DNA of 64,000 bases from Prorocentrum cordatum (taxonomy: Eukaryota > Sar > Dinophyceae > Prorocentrales > Prorocentraceae): the NCBI GenBank assembly GCA_963575745.1, contig CAUYUJ010013903.1:249230-313229 (forward strand), read 5' to 3'. The stretch's first letter is position 1. Each line of letters starts with the position of its first letter. Made by a program: the position numbers and the translations under genes. Below the pieces are notes generated by a model. That model worked only from the letters and a program-made list of their open reading frames with translations, ran no database searches and was not told the DNA's origin. Positions 52,173-62,074 of the stretch are shown here, in pieces.

Positions 52173-52260
52173 AGCGAGAGCATACATATAACCAATATAG
52201 AACATGAGAGTGAGAAGGAGAGAATGACAGAGATAGCTAGAGAGAAAGAGAGTTTTCGAG
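51776..52260. repeat. (GA)n purine tract, about 480 bp
   Basis: AGAG dinucleotides with short interruptions, including a GTGTGTGTGTG stretch at 52140. Confidence 0.97.
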
Positions 52261-52484
52261 AAGTGCGCGCACGTCCCAAACCCCTAAACAGGATTGTTGG
52301 GGGTGGGATGCGTTGGTGCTCACTTGCGACGCTCGTGTCCCAGCCCCCCCCCCCATCCTACCCTGGCTGTGCCAGAGAGTAAACTTCCTCCTCGCCTCCA
52401 CCCTTACGCCGTCTCGTTAAAAATGTCGGAATTGACATGCGCCGCGCTCCCAGCGGACTTGTCTCTGGGCGACAATCGGCGAGC

Positions 52485-52690
52485 GACAACGGTTGCCGAC
52501 GACAAGCGACGAACGATTACAAATAGGCGAAGATGACGAACGACGGACGACGAACGACGACGACGAGCGATGAACCAGGAACGGCGGACAACGAGCAGTG
52601 ACCAGGACGACGACTCGACGAGCGACAAGCCGCAAACGACGACAAAATACGAACGACAAGCGACGAAAGTCGAACGACGCCGCGCATGCG
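52485..52690. repeat. Cryptic simple repeat (ACGA/GACGA)
   Basis: CGACGA, ACGAACGAC and GCGAC units without a fixed period. Confidence 0.9.
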
Positions 52691-53390
52691 GGCGTATCGC
52701 AACATAACCACCGCGCGGGGGTTGGGTGGGGGTCTGCATGAGACGACTGTGAAAGGCTTCCTCGGCTCGCGCGTCGCATCGGCGGCGGTCTCGGCTCGCG
52801 ATTTTCGCGCGCGACTCAGTAGCGCTCGCGCGCGCAGGCAAGCGTCTTGCGCGTCGAAGCAGCACCCTGGAACGCAAGTGCTCGCGCGGGGGTCGGCGCG
52901 CAGCGCTGGGCAGACACTTCGCGCGACTGGGCAGCGTTCGCGCGCGCGCGGACGAGGACCCGCGCGTCGCGCCGCCCGCGGTCTCCGCGCGATTTTCGCG
53001 TGGGGGTCGGCGCACGGCGCCATGCAATGGTCTCGCGCGATTGGATAGCGTTCGCGCGCGCGCAGGAGAGGACTCGCGCGCCGTGTCGGCGATGGCCTCG
53101 GCGATGGCGCGGGGGTCGGCGGCGGCGCCAAGCAGCTTTTTGTTGCGCGGGTCGGAGTGGCCGAGCGCGCGGGGGAGGGCTCGCGCGTCGCTTCGGTGGC
53201 GATATCGGAACGAGATTCCGGCGCCGTGGTTTCGATCATCAAAAGTGGTGGCGCTTCGCTGCGTGGACTGGACGCGCGCGCGCGGATGTCTCTAAGGATG
53301 CGCCGCAACCGTGCCGCATATTCTGGCGTTTTGTTACGCAACCACCTCGCGGGGGGGTGGGCGGGGGGCGTCTGCAGGACAAAAGGCTGA
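52691..53390. repeat. CpG-rich degenerate tandem repeat bounded by direct repeats
   Basis: GCGTTCGCGCGCGCG-type motifs recur about every 105 bp (52825, 52940, 53046) and again at 53270. ACCACCGCGCGGGGG...GGGGGTCTGCA at 52710 and ACCACCTCGCGGGGG...GGGCGTCTGCA at 53341 bound the block. Confidence 0.6.
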
Positions 53391-53524
53391 GCGGTTTTTC
53401 CGGTGCCCGTCAGGCCCCATGCGCGCTTGGCTTCTTACCCTCTCGTGCTTGCGGCGCCGCCACGCCTCGTGGCGCGGGCCCCCTCTGGGGATCTCGACCC
53501 TTTCGCGGCTCCCATACCCTCCCC

Positions 53525-53532
53525 CTCCCCCT

Positions 53533-53570
<38 letters not shown>

Positions 53571-53620
53571 TCCTCCTCCTCCTCCTCCTCCTCCTCCTCC
53601 TCCTCCTCCTCCTCCTCCCA
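53525..53620. repeat. (CCG)n then (CCT)n
   Basis: Pure CCG triplets (53535-53570) switch to pure CCT triplets (53571-53618). Confidence 0.97.
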
Positions 53621-54720
53621 GGGCGTTCTGGGTCTTCCGTGAACTGCATGGGGTCTCCTTTTGGCCTCCTGGGGCATCCTGGAACCTCCTATGGCCTCCA
53701 GAAGCCTCCTGGGGCTTCCCCGTGGCTTCTTGTGGCTTCCTGAGGTTCCCCGAGCGCTTCCCGGGGAATCCTGCGAACTTCCTGGGTGCTTCCATGATCC
53801 TTCCTGGGGTTCCGTGGGGCTCGTTCGTTTCTGGCGCTTCTGGTGTTCCCTGATGCTCCCTGCGGCTTCCTGATACTTCTGAAGTGTCGTAGAGCTTCCT
53901 GAAGCCTCCTGGGGCCACCTGCGGTTCGCCTCGGCGCTCCTGGAAAGTCTTGGGCTCAGGAGGGGGTCCCAGGGGCGTCTGGGAGCGCCTGGTGCCGCCG
54001 GGGGGGGGGGGGCTTGGGGAGCTCATGGGGAGCGGCTGGGCTTGGGGGCGTTCGGGTGCTCCTGGCGCGCAGGGGACTTCCTGGGGGCGCCTGGGAGCGC
54101 TTGGGAGCGCCTGGGGACTTTCGGGAACGCCTGGGAGCTCCTGGAGCACCTGCGAGTGCCTGCGAGCGCGCGGCTGCGTCTGGGCATTGCTCGCGCCGCC
54201 CGGGGAGCGCCCGGCCGCAGCGTCCGGGGGCGCACGGGGCCGCCTGCTGGGGCCGCCGAGGAGCGCTCGGCGCTCTTGGGCTCTCCCTGCAGCTCGTGGC
54301 CGCGCCTGGGAGCCTAACGCGCGCCTCGGGGCACTCGGAGACGCGCGCCCGGGGGCAGCCTCTGGGTCGCGCCGGCACCCCGCCCGGGAGCGTCTGGGCG
54401 CCCCCACAGCGCCGGGGAGCGCTTCGGAACTGTTGGGGGCGCTCGGGACCGCCCGAGGAGCGCTTGGGGCCGCCGAGGAACGCCGGGGCGACATTGGAAC
54501 GCCTGGGAACGCCTGGGGAGATCCCAGTCGTCTGGGAGGGGGGGGGCCTTCCTTGGGCTGCCTGGGAGCGCCTGGGCGTTCTTGTGGATCGTCTGGGAGA
54601 GCCTGGGGGCGCCTGGGAGCGCTTGGGAGCGCCTGGGACCGCCTGCGAAACGTCTGTGCGGGCGCGAGAACGCGCGGGCGCTCCTGGAGCGTCGCTGGGC
54701 TGCGCTTGGGAGCGTCGGAA
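53621..54720. repeat. Minisatellite of TCCTGGGGC and GCGCCTGGGAGC units, about 1.1 kb
   Basis: Block 53621-53950 has CTTCCTG and CCTCCTGGGGC units; 53951-54720 has GGGAGCGCCTGGGAGCGCCT units. It belongs to the same loose class as the TCTTGGGGGCC arrays. Frames on both strands are artefacts. Confidence 0.9.
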
Positions 54721-54768
54721 GCGCTGATCTCGGCTTCTGTGCAAAGGGATCGCGGCCTCGGAAACTAC

Positions 54769-54960
54769 GGGACGTGAAAACGACCACAGCCACTGCTTTT
54801 CTTTTGTTGCCGCCTTCCAGCCAGCAGAAACAAAGCAGTGGTTGTGGTCATTTTCGTTAAGCTTGGCACCATGGAAATGACCACAACCACTGCTTCTTTT
54901 TCAGCTGGCTGGAAGGCGGCGCAAACAAGAAGCAGTGGCTGTAGTCGTTTTCCCGTCCCG
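54769..54960. repeat. Four-armed foldback element
   Basis: CGGGACGTGAAAACGACCAC with AGCCACTGCTT at the left end pairs with the mirror sequence ending at 54960 (AAGCAGTGGCTGTAGTCGTT). Inside, AAGCAGTGGTTGTGGTCATT (54833) and AATGACCACAACCACTGCTT (54876) are a second inverted pair. The same 25-bp motif is therefore present four times in alternating orientation, with CGCCTTCCAGCCAGC and GCTGGCTGGAAGGCG also mirrored. Confidence 0.93.
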
Positions 54961-55257
54961 CAGAAACGCTGTCGTATGATTTCTAACAGGAATGCAGGCC
55001 CAGTTTTTGAGGCGCGACTCCAAGGATTGAGTTCTACGCTTGTGGGAGCCTTTTGTGTTCAGAAGTAGCGGAGTGCGCTTCGGAGAGGGACTCCTGCAGC
55101 CTGTGTTGCGCGCAAGGGGGGGGAAGCGTGGCCCGCTTTCCGCACCGTTCGGAGGCGGTCGAGCGAATTTTCGCCTGCCGACGTAGTGCATCTGGCACTC
55201 CGACCGCTAGCCGATCGTTGCGTGACGATCGTTCGGACAGGCGCTCGCTCCAGAAAG
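54961..55257. other. No gene recognised
   Basis: Unassigned sequence between the foldback and a GA tract. Confidence 0.35.
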
Positions 55258-55495
55258 AGGACAGAGAGAGAGAGGGAGCGAGAGAGAGAACAAAAACATG
55301 ACGAGAGAGAGAGAGGGATAACACAGCAAGAGAGACAACAGAGAAGATGAGAGATACTGAGAGGGAAGATAACTAGCCAGGAACTGAAGAGAGAGAGAGA
55401 GATACAGAGAGAGAGAGAGAGCGAGTGAGAGAGAGAGAGACACACTCAGAGACAGAGAGAGAGAATGAGGGAGAGAGAGAGAGAGAGGACGAGGG

Positions 55496-55529
<34 letters not shown>

Positions 55530-55592
55530 AACAAAAAAAAGAGAAAGGCAGAGAGAGTGTGAGAGTGAGAGGGAAGGAGGGAGGGAGGGAGG
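55258..55592. repeat. (GA)n purine tract
   Basis: AGAG repeats, ending in GGGAGGGAGG. Confidence 0.97.
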
Positions 55593-55876
55593 GGCCGTAA
55601 TTAGATGGACAAACAAGCGGAACCCTTGACTTTGCCCCCTCCCCCCCCGCATTCAAAGTTGTTCCCAGACAATCAAGAGCGCAGGCTTGAAAGGAGAAGA
55701 GAAGTAGAACCTCCGGGGCCTCCACCACGCTGGAGCCCAACTTCGAGTCGGGCAGAAAGGGGGGGATGAACATGGTGTCGACGACGAGGTGGTTCCACTT
55801 TTGTCCCCTTACCGGAAGACGAGGAAGGAGCGGAGGGAGGGAATGACAGATGCAGGGGGGGAGGGGGCAGGTGTTC
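55593..55876. other. No gene recognised
   Basis: Unassigned. Confidence 0.35.
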
Positions 55877-56048
55877 ACTGCCTACCAAACCACCCCAACC
55901 CAACCCGAAGGCTTCAATTTGCCCTCCATTTCCAGTTGGGGGGGGTCCTGGAACACTGAAAAAGCACATGGAACCCGTAGCCCCCCAACCCGAAATTCGG
56001 GTCAAATTCTGGTCTTCGGGTTAAGTTGGGGTGGTCTGGTAGGTAGTC
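55877..56048. repeat. TIR element family Q, complete copy
   Basis: CTGCCTACCAAACCACCCCA then ACCCGAAG at the left pairs with CTTCGGGTTAAGTTGGGGTG and GTCTGGTAGGTAG at the right. The right half also occurs at 34425-34497. Confidence 0.85.
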
Positions 56049-56198
56049 AGGTGTGCGTGGTCCAGGAAGGGGCACGGCCAGAGAGAGAAGTGGAGGGCCT
56101 TTGGAGGGCCTGTGGCCTCCCCTGGGAGCAGGAGGGGGAGCAGCGGGAGGACGGGAGGCGGAAAAGGGACGGGGAGGAGCACGACGAGGAGAGGGATC

Positions 56199-56327
56199 GG
56201 CGGCGAGCGAGGGGGGGAATTGAGAAGAAGAAGGCCTTCACAGAAGGCGGCGGGACTTCTCAGAAGCGGACTTCCGCGCCTTCTGGGAAGGTACGCCCCT
56301 TCTCACTTCCCCCCTTGGCTCGCCGCC
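56199..56327. repeat. TIR element family E, complete copy
   Basis: 129 bp. GGCGGCGAGCGAGGGGGGGA then ATTGAGAAG at the left pairs with CTTCTCACTTCCCCCCTTGG then CTCGCCGCC at the right. The inner GGGACTTCTCAGAAGCGG is also palindromic. Confidence 0.9.
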
Positions 56328-56366
56328 TAAGGGAGGGCAAAGAGAGGGAGGAGTATGATCGGGTAT

Positions 56367-56575
56367 AGCCAGGACCCCGGGTAAGGGGACCCAGTTCGTG
56401 GTAGGACCCCGGAGCTTGTGAGTTGGCCAGATTCACGAAACCCGGTTCGCCACAGCTGGTGTCTTTTCGGGTGACGGCAGTTCCGGTCAGTGGAAAGGGG
56501 GCGGAGGGGCGCCCCCGGTACAGATTATTTAAACCAGGTCCCACGAAGCCCAGTTCTGCCAACGCCCGATATGAG
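56367..56575. repeat. Dispersed repeat family K, copy 2
   Basis: Aligns with 15404-15605. Confidence 0.8.
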
Positions 56576-56639
56576 CGCGGGCAGGACGTCCCCTGGACCC
56601 CCGAGAGCACCTCCCTCCCTCCCCCCTGCCTGCCACTTG

Positions 56640-56767
56640 GGCATCGCTCGGGCGTGTGCATCCTGCCGTGGCGACAACCATCTAGGAGCATCCTGGAGCA
56701 CCTGGCAGACAAAACACACGCGCACGACACCGGATCGTGCACGGGGAGTGGACGTCCGATCGATGGC
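56640..56767. repeat. TIR element family M, copy 3
   Basis: GGCATCGCTCGGGCGTGTGC to GACGTCCGATCGATGGC; 128 bp. Confidence 0.8.
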
Positions 56768-57053
56768 AAGGCCTCCCCTCCGGGCACAACAGAGAACCGC
56801 AGCCACAGCTGAGTTGAGTTTTCGGGAGGGCCCCATCGGGGGGAGTTCCCAGCGAGCTCGACGCGCATGGCCCCGTCTGGCCGCCCTGGGACGCCACGTC
56901 GACCACAACCAGCACGAAGCTGGTTTCGGTACGCCGGCAGCACTCGGCACGCGTAAGCCATCCCTCGGGGTGTGTCCTCGATGCGGTCGTGGTCCCTTGC
57001 CTTGCTGTCCCCGCCTCCCCGCCCCTCTCCCCCCCGCCCGCCGTGGGGGGCAG
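56768..57053. other. Unassigned; ends in an acceptor-like pyrimidine stretch
   Basis: CCCCGCCCCTCTCCCCCCCG followed by CCCGCCGTGGGGGGCAG resembles an intron 3' end. Confidence 0.3.
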
Positions 57054-57165
57054 GCGGCCCTCCAGTACTACCCGCTGGCGGACCAGCGGTCGAGGGGCAA
57101 AAACGAGAGGCACTGCCCCGAGTGCCACGGGATCATCCTGGGCCGGACGAAGGGGGGGAGCAAAA
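57054..57165 (+). CDS. Possible exon with a CPEC zinc-knuckle-like motif
   Basis: After a pyrimidine stretch and CAG (57051-57053) the frame reads AALQYYPLADQRSRGKNERH then CPECHGIILGRTKG. Codon choice is third-position GC-rich and the text is free of the low-complexity bias around it, so this is the best exon candidate among the islands. It ends where a family F element begins (57168). No start, stop or named family. Confidence 0.4.
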
Positions 57166-57167
57166 TC

Positions 57168-57372
57168 GGGGAGCGAGAACTCATATAGACATGGGAGCTC
57201 GGAGGTCCGCGCGGATTTCTCGGATCCGCGCTGGGCCCACCTCCCCTGGCGCGCGGAGCGCGCCAGGGAGGAGCGCCGGAGGCGCCGCGGGGGGGGGGGG
57301 GCCCGGCGCGGATCCGAAAACTCCGCGCGGAGCTCCGAGATTTTTTTGTTGTTTATGTCACTCTTCGTTCCC
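57168..57372. repeat. TIR element family F, copy 3
   Basis: GGGGAGCGAGAACTCATATA with CTCGGAGGTCCGCGCGGATT at the left and the mirror at the right (GAGCTCCGAGATTTTTTTGT, GTCACTCTTCGTTCCCC). The loop contains GGCGCGCGGAGCGCGCC. Confidence 0.9.
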
Positions 57373-57590
57373 CTGTGACACGGAGGGAAGCAGTGCGATC
57401 GGGCTGCCTCCTGAGACGTTCGAGGCCCGAGGCGTTGGGATGGCTTTCGCGCGTTCCTTGGCGGCTTGTTTTTCCAGCCTCGGCGTGCTCGTTTCGGCAG
57501 CAGCGCGCCCAGGGCCTCACACTCAGAGGCGCCCGAGTCGCGCCCCGAGCGGACGCTGGAGGCCTGGGCTCTATCGCACATAGCCTTAAG
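57373..57590. other. No gene recognised
   Basis: Unassigned GC-rich sequence before a family D element. Confidence 0.35.
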
Positions 57591-57764
57591 TCGGGCCTGT
57601 CCCCCTACAGGGGGATTTCCGACGAAAAATAAAAATAGGCACACAGATAGTAAAACAATAATTCAAAAAACAGTCTGGGAGCTATTTTTTGAGTATTTTG
57701 GAAGCCTTTTTGGGGCATTTTTTTTATTTTTCGTCGAAAGTCCCCCTGTAGGGGGACACGCCCG
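57591..57764. repeat. Introner-like TIR element family D, complete copy
   Basis: 174 bp. TCGGGCCTGTCCCCCTACAG and CTGTAGGGGGACACGCCCGA are a perfect or near-perfect 20-bp inverted repeat. AT-rich interior with ACAGTCTGGGAGC. Borders read TTAA-GTCGGG and CCCGACATTAG. Confidence 0.9.
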
Positions 57765-58093
57765 ACATTAGCCCGACAGCCGAGTCCCCGACCTCCGGCG
57801 GTATGATGTTTCCAATTTCGGGGGCGGCCACGAGGGGGGCGATGACCAGGGGGGGGGGGACATCATGGCGGGGGCCATGATATCTCCCCAGAATTCGTGG
57901 CGCCTCTTCTCATTTCAATACGTCCCTGGCCCCCCCCCTGCCAGGGGGGGGGGGCCGCGCACATGCCGCCGGCCATGATTTGCGCCCCCCCCGTTTGAAC
58001 GCCCCCCTCGTGGCCGCCTCCGAATATAGCCCGAAAGCCGAGTCCCCGACCTCTGGAGGTATGATGTTTCCAATTGCCGCAATCTGGACTCGA
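57765..58093. repeat. Direct repeat around a GC-rich block
   Basis: AGCCGAGTCCCCGACCTC, followed by GGTATGATGTTTCCAATT, occurs at 57779 and again at 58036. Between them are G10 and C9 runs and a foldback GGCCATGAT/ATGATGGCC. Confidence 0.75.
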
Positions 58094-58209
58094 GTCGGGT
58101 ATGTCTCTCTACTGGAGGGATGTTCAAGAATTGCAAGAAAATAGTATGGGGACGATTTCTCGTGCCCTTTTGGAAAGTCCCGAGTATTTTTGCATTGGGA
58201 CATGCCCGA
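58094..58209. repeat. Introner-like TIR element family D, short copy
   Basis: 116 bp. TCGGGTATGTCTCTCTACTG to GGGACATGCCCGA, interior AATAGTATGGGGACGATTTC. Borders CGA-GTCGGG and CGACCTCAG. Confidence 0.8.
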
Positions 58210-58841
58210 CCTCAGTCTAGACTCCGTTCCGCCCCCCAGGCTCCGCATGCGGGCCCTGGTACCATCCGAAATCACCTTGGGGCGCAAAACAGCCCCCGGG
58301 GACGGGGTCGGGAGCTCTGCGGCCACGGATGGCAACGCATGAGCGGAGGAGGCTGTTTTGGTCTGCCGCGTGCAGCCAGCCTTCCCTCCGCCACGAGCCC
58401 TTTGCTCGATGCGCCGGGGCCTCTGGCGCCGGGAGGCGCCTGAAGCAACCGGCTTCAGGGCCCCGAATTCCCTGGGCTTGGGGCGGTCAGGGACAGCTGC
58501 AGATTCGCGCCTCGGGGGCTCAAACCGGAGTTGTGCCCCAGACCGCAGCTATCCGCACAATTCGGGCGCCCATGTCCCCCGAATCACCAGGGCTGGGGGC
58601 ACTCGGGGGCAGCTACAGATTCGCGCCCGGGAGGCCCACGCCGGAGTTACCCCATACCGCAGTTATCCTGGACAGCTCGGGCGTCCAACAGCTGCACACG
58701 AGGCCGATTCGTTCACCCGCCCTTTTCCGGCCTCCCCCTCTTCAGAGGAGGAGCAGGTACACTCGGACCGAGGTTTAAGATCGAGGTCGATTCGGGGGGG
58801 GGGTGCCCTGGTGTTCTTCGTGCTTGTTGGATGTTTTTATG
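58210..58841. other. No gene recognised; duplicated segment
   Basis: ATTCGCGCC(T/C)(C/G)GG with GGGGCAGCTACAGATTCGCG against GGGACAGCTGCAGATTCGCG shows a duplication of about 120 bp (58490 and 58608). Confidence 0.5.
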
Positions 58842-58990
58842 CATCCTGTGATGGGCATATTTCCCACCACCACAACCATGGGTATGAGAGGGAGGAGGAG
58901 TATGAGGAGGAGGAGGAGGACCTCCCCATCCTCCCTTCTCCCCTGTCCTGCCTATGGTAGTGGTGGTGGAACATTGGCCCATCATCCTGG
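58842..58990. repeat. TIR element family P with GGA core, copy 1
   Basis: TGATGGGCATATTTCCCACC with ACCACAACC at the left pairs with GGTAGTGGTGGTGGAACATT and GGCCCATCA at the right. A short GGAGGA/CCTCC stretch lies in the loop. Confidence 0.8.
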
Positions 58991-59164
58991 GGAGGGTATC
59001 CTTGGGTGTTCTGTGTTTTGGAGGGCGGATGGTCTCCTGTTCCTGAGGGATGTTCTTCTGGCCTAGGTCGACTGCAAGCGAAGGGGGGGCCGCGGCCGCC
59101 TAAGCCTCTTCTCGCGCCGTGCCGCCTCTTGGCGGCACGCACAAGGGGGGCTATGGGGGGAGGG
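58991..59164. other. No gene recognised
   Basis: Short inverted GCCGCCTCTTGGCGGC at 59120. Confidence 0.4.
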
Positions 59165-59280
59165 GGGCAGGCTTCGTAGAGGGAGGCTCCTTCTCAGCAG
59201 GCAGGCGCCGGCCTCGCATCCACAGGTGAGGCCCGCGCCTTCCAGGAAGCCGGGTGCTCCTAAGAAGCCTGTAGCCCGGA
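59165..59280. repeat. Palindromic block related to 13736-13945
   Basis: CAGGCTTCGTAGAGGGAGGC faces CTAAGAAGCCTG. GCCGGCCTCGCATCCACAGG is followed by TGAGGCCCGCGCCTTCC, like the hairpin at 13899-13940. Confidence 0.6.
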
Positions 59281-59299
59281 GATCCGACGGCGTGATTTT

Positions 59300-59430
59300 T
59301 TCCATGCGGGGCCCCCGGAAATCTCGACCCATTCCCCGGGACCAGTTTTTCATCCTGAGTCGTTTTTTGACGGTCCTGAGAGGCCCCGTAGGGGCCCCGG
59401 AGGCCGAGAATTGCGAAACACCTCCGTCTT
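59300..59430 (-). repeat. Dispersed repeat family X, minus orientation
   Basis: GACCAGTTTTTCATCCTGAG with TTGACGGTCCT is the reverse complement of the motif at 60045-60085. Confidence 0.6.
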
Positions 59431-59574
59431 TTTTGGGGGGCAACCTCCGTCTTTTTTTGTTTTTTTGTTTCAGTGCGTTGGATCTCTGGGAACCCATGCA
59501 CAGCTGCGCCTCCGCCGTCGCTGCGGCTGGATCTCCGCCTCGGACCGCTGGCCTGAGCACCAGGAGCACCAGGA

Positions 59575-59792
59575 GGAGGAGTAGGAGGAGGACGAGGAGG
59601 AGGAGGAGTAGGAGGAGGAGGAGGACGAAGAGGAGGAGGAGGAGGAGGAGGAGGAGGAGGAGGAGGAGCAGGAGGAGGAGGAGGAGGAGCAGGAGGAGGA
59701 AGAGGAGGAGGAGGAAAAAGAAAAGGAGGAGGAGGAGGAAGAGGAGGAGAAGGAGGAGGAGGAGTAGGAGGAAGAGGAGGAGGCCTGCGGTG
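59575..59792. repeat. (GGA)n purine tract
   Basis: GGA triplets with GAC, GTA and AAAAG interruptions. Confidence 0.95.
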
Positions 59793-59850
59793 CTGGCCCA
59801 GCTCTCTTTGCTCCCCCCGCGTCCCGCTCGTCCGGCCCGGCCGTCCACAG

Positions 59851-59920
59851 CAGCCACACGGAGTGCCTGGCCTGCAAGCACCGCAAGGCCGAGGCGCGGG
59901 CGGGGACGAGACAGGGGTCA
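59851..59920 (+). CDS. Possible short exon with a CxxC motif
   Basis: After GGCCGTCCACAG the frame reads SHTECLACKHRKAEARAGTR. A CxxC followed by basic residues resembles the 51239 and 57054 islands. No start or stop belongs to it; identity unknown. Confidence 0.3.
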
Positions 59921-60019
59921 ATCATCGGGGGCAGCGATGCAGTCAACCCGCGTACGTAAGAATGATGCCCAGACATGCTCGCGTCGTGAAACAAATCTGA
60001 CTGCAAGTTTTTCGCTATT

Positions 60020-60145
60020 TCGGCCCCTGGGGGCCCTCGCCGGGCCCTAGGACCGTCAAAAAAAGACTCAGGATGAAAAAGCAGCCCCAGGGAAAGGGTC
60101 TTGACTTCCAGGGACGCCGTCCTGAAAAACACCAGGACGTCGCAT
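60020..60145 (+). repeat. Dispersed repeat family X
   Basis: CCTAGGACCGTCAAAAAAAG, CTCAGGATGAAAAAGC and CCCAGGGAAAGGGTC match the other X copies. Confidence 0.65.
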
Positions 60146-60178
60146 GTCTGGGGACGAGACAGGGATAATCGGGGGCAG

Positions 60179-60353
60179 CGATGCAGTCAACCCGCATAAG
60201 AAGGATGGGCAGCCTTCCCAAGGGTGCCCGTGCGTCCTTTTTGCTCCTTCGCGCACTCTGGGCCACTTTCGCTGGCCGCGCCCCGCTCGAGAAGCCTCGA
60301 GTGGCCCTCCCCTTGCATCCTTATCGTGCGTCCTTGTGGTACGGGTTGAATGC
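60179..60353. repeat. TIR element family I, copy 3
   Basis: GCAGTCAACCCGCATAAGAA to TGTGGTACGGGTTGAATGC, interior CTGGCCGCGCCCCGCTCGAG. An additional left end lies at 59937-59965. Confidence 0.8.
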
Positions 60354-60354
60354 A

Positions 60355-60547
60355 GGGGGGTAGGCGTAGGTGGGCGGATACACCGACCCCCAATCGCCAA
60401 TTGATCGCCAATAGGGGCCCGATCGCCCCAACCTGCACAGGAAAGTGCGGATTCACTTATCGGTGGCATATCGCCGATCTATCGGCGATATACCGCCGAT
60501 TCCAGGTCGATGCATCCCCCCTATGCCAGTCCCCCCTTATCGTTGCC
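60355..60547. repeat. TIR element family G, copy 4
   Basis: Aligns with 37218-37416 through CCAATTGATCGCCAATAGGG, ATATCGCCGATCTATCGGCG, CCAGGTCGATGCATCCCCCC and TTATCGTTGCC. The left outer end is diverged. Confidence 0.85.
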
Positions 60548-61209
60548 CTTGAGATGCATCATTCCAGAGCGTTCCGGAACGCTCTTGGAGTGTTCCCGAG
60601 CGCTCTGAGAAGGCTGCGGCGCCTGATGCATCCTTCAGAGCCGCGGAATCTCAGAAATCACCGATGTGTCCTCCCCTCTATCTAGCGCCCGATTTTTTTT
60701 GATGAGTGGGCCCCCAGCGGTCTGGACAACTTCTCTAGGTGGGCGACTAGAAAGGGTGTGGTTACGCCAGGGTGTGGTTTGCAATCTGCGTCGTTGGGGC
60801 ATTGGGGGGCACTATGGTGCCTCCGTCGGGCCTCTTCGGACCCTTTGCACACCGCACCCTTCGGTCGGAGTTGCCGACTGGGGCCAGCTTTTCGTCCTGT
60901 ATCGTTTTGGACGGTCCCTGGGCTGGCGAGGGCCCCTGGAGATCGAAACCGAAACCGGCCCAAAGCTGGCCGCTCCTTTTTTTCGCTGGCTCGGATTCCT
61001 TGGCTGGTCCGTCGTTTTCCTTGTCCTCGGCGTCACGCCAACATACCAATATTACCTGTGCGTCGCCCCCTCCATGGGGCGGCTCGCGCACCCAGAACTC
61101 TTGCAGCGTGTGCGCCGTGGCGGGCGCTCTCGGGCCACACCGCTCTGGAAACGATGCCCCACAGGACGGGCATACCATCTGCTCGCGTCGGGCGCGCGCC
61201 TCCATCGGG
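60548..61209. other. No gene recognised
   Basis: GAGCG(T/C)TC(C/T)(G/T)GAACGCTCTT palindromes at 60570-60610 and an X-like fragment at 60888-60945 (CAGCTTTTCGTCCTG, ACGGTCCCTGGGC). Frames of 100-190 codons overlap on both strands without motifs. Confidence 0.35.
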
Positions 61210-61370
61210 GGTGGACGGACCTCCTGCCCTGACACGTCGATTAGCGAATTGGCCCTGTTCGGTTCGCGAGAGGGCATCGCGGCCGTCATTTTTGCGGGTC
61301 CAGGTCCGTCGGTTTCGGTCCCAGGCCGTTTTCATTAAGGGAAGGCTTACGAAAGGGAGGTTTGTCCACC
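61210..61370. repeat. TIR element family C, copy 3
   Basis: 161 bp, GGTGGACGGACCTCC to GGAGGTTTGTCCACC, a 15-bp inverted repeat. Confidence 0.9.
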
Positions 61371-61438
61371 GCCGACTCCAGGGAGGACACTCGGTCTCAG
61401 CATGTCTCCGTGCGTCCCCTGCCCTGGCCTCGCCTCAG

Positions 61439-61587
61439 AGGCCACCGAGCCCCCGGGGGCGCAGCCCCTGGCGCTGCCGGCGGGCCCGCAGCGGCTGGCC
61501 CTGCCGGCAGGCCACGCGGGGCTGGCGGGGGCCCCCAAGACGGCGGTGGAGAAGCTGTGCGACGCCTACGAGGGGATGGACGCCCGT
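61439..61587 (+). CDS. Possible exon
   Basis: After CTCGCCTCAG the frame reads ATEPPGAQPLALPAGPQRLA and later KTAVEKLCDAYEGMDAR, ending at GTGTCTC just before repeat sequence shared with 12.77 kb and 0.45 kb. It has strong third-position GC and a sensible residue mix. Not recognised. It may belong with the exons at 62645 and 63020. Confidence 0.35.
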
Positions 61588-61797
61588 GTCTCAAGCAGTG
61601 GCGAAGCGTCCTGGCTCGCCTATAGACCTACTAAACCATGTTCTAAGAACCTTTTTTGGTTTCCACGAAATGTGTTTAGAACATTTCTGGCTGGGACTGT
61701 CCTGTTTAAACGTATCGGGCTTATGTTCTAAGAACAATGCTTTTGTTCTTAGAACATTTGCGGGTTCTAAGAACATTCCGTGGTAGGACTACAGGAA
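61588..61797 (+). repeat. TIR element family B with flank, complete copy
   Basis: The element proper is 61626-61788 (GACCTACTAAACCATGTTCT at the left, ACATTCCGTGGTAGG at the right, inverted). CTATAG (61620) and CTACAG (61789) flank it as a likely 6-bp target duplication. Internal hairpin TTCTAAGAACAATGCTTTTG with TTCTTAGAA. Confidence 0.8.
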
Positions 61798-62074
61798 TAC
61801 TTGGACGGTCGGCCCCTGCTCAAGTGTCGTTGAACCTACCTCCATCCCTCAAAGGAGGAAACGATACCCCTTACCCATGCGTCTACCCTTCTCCCGTTGT
61901 CCCCTTTTGGGGCCTCCTGGGCGACCCTCGTCGCCGCCATTGGGTTCGCCTCGACATCCTGGTCAGAACGCACCCCGGGAGAGGTCCGTGGAGTAGCAGT
62001 ATCGGTACCTTATGGTCTCCCCAATCCCCACGTCTTTGCGTCGTCATTGAAATCACGACGGAAGTGTTTTGCTC
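61798..62074. other. No gene recognised
   Basis: Unassigned; the first 35 bp are shared with 13469-13489. Confidence 0.35.
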
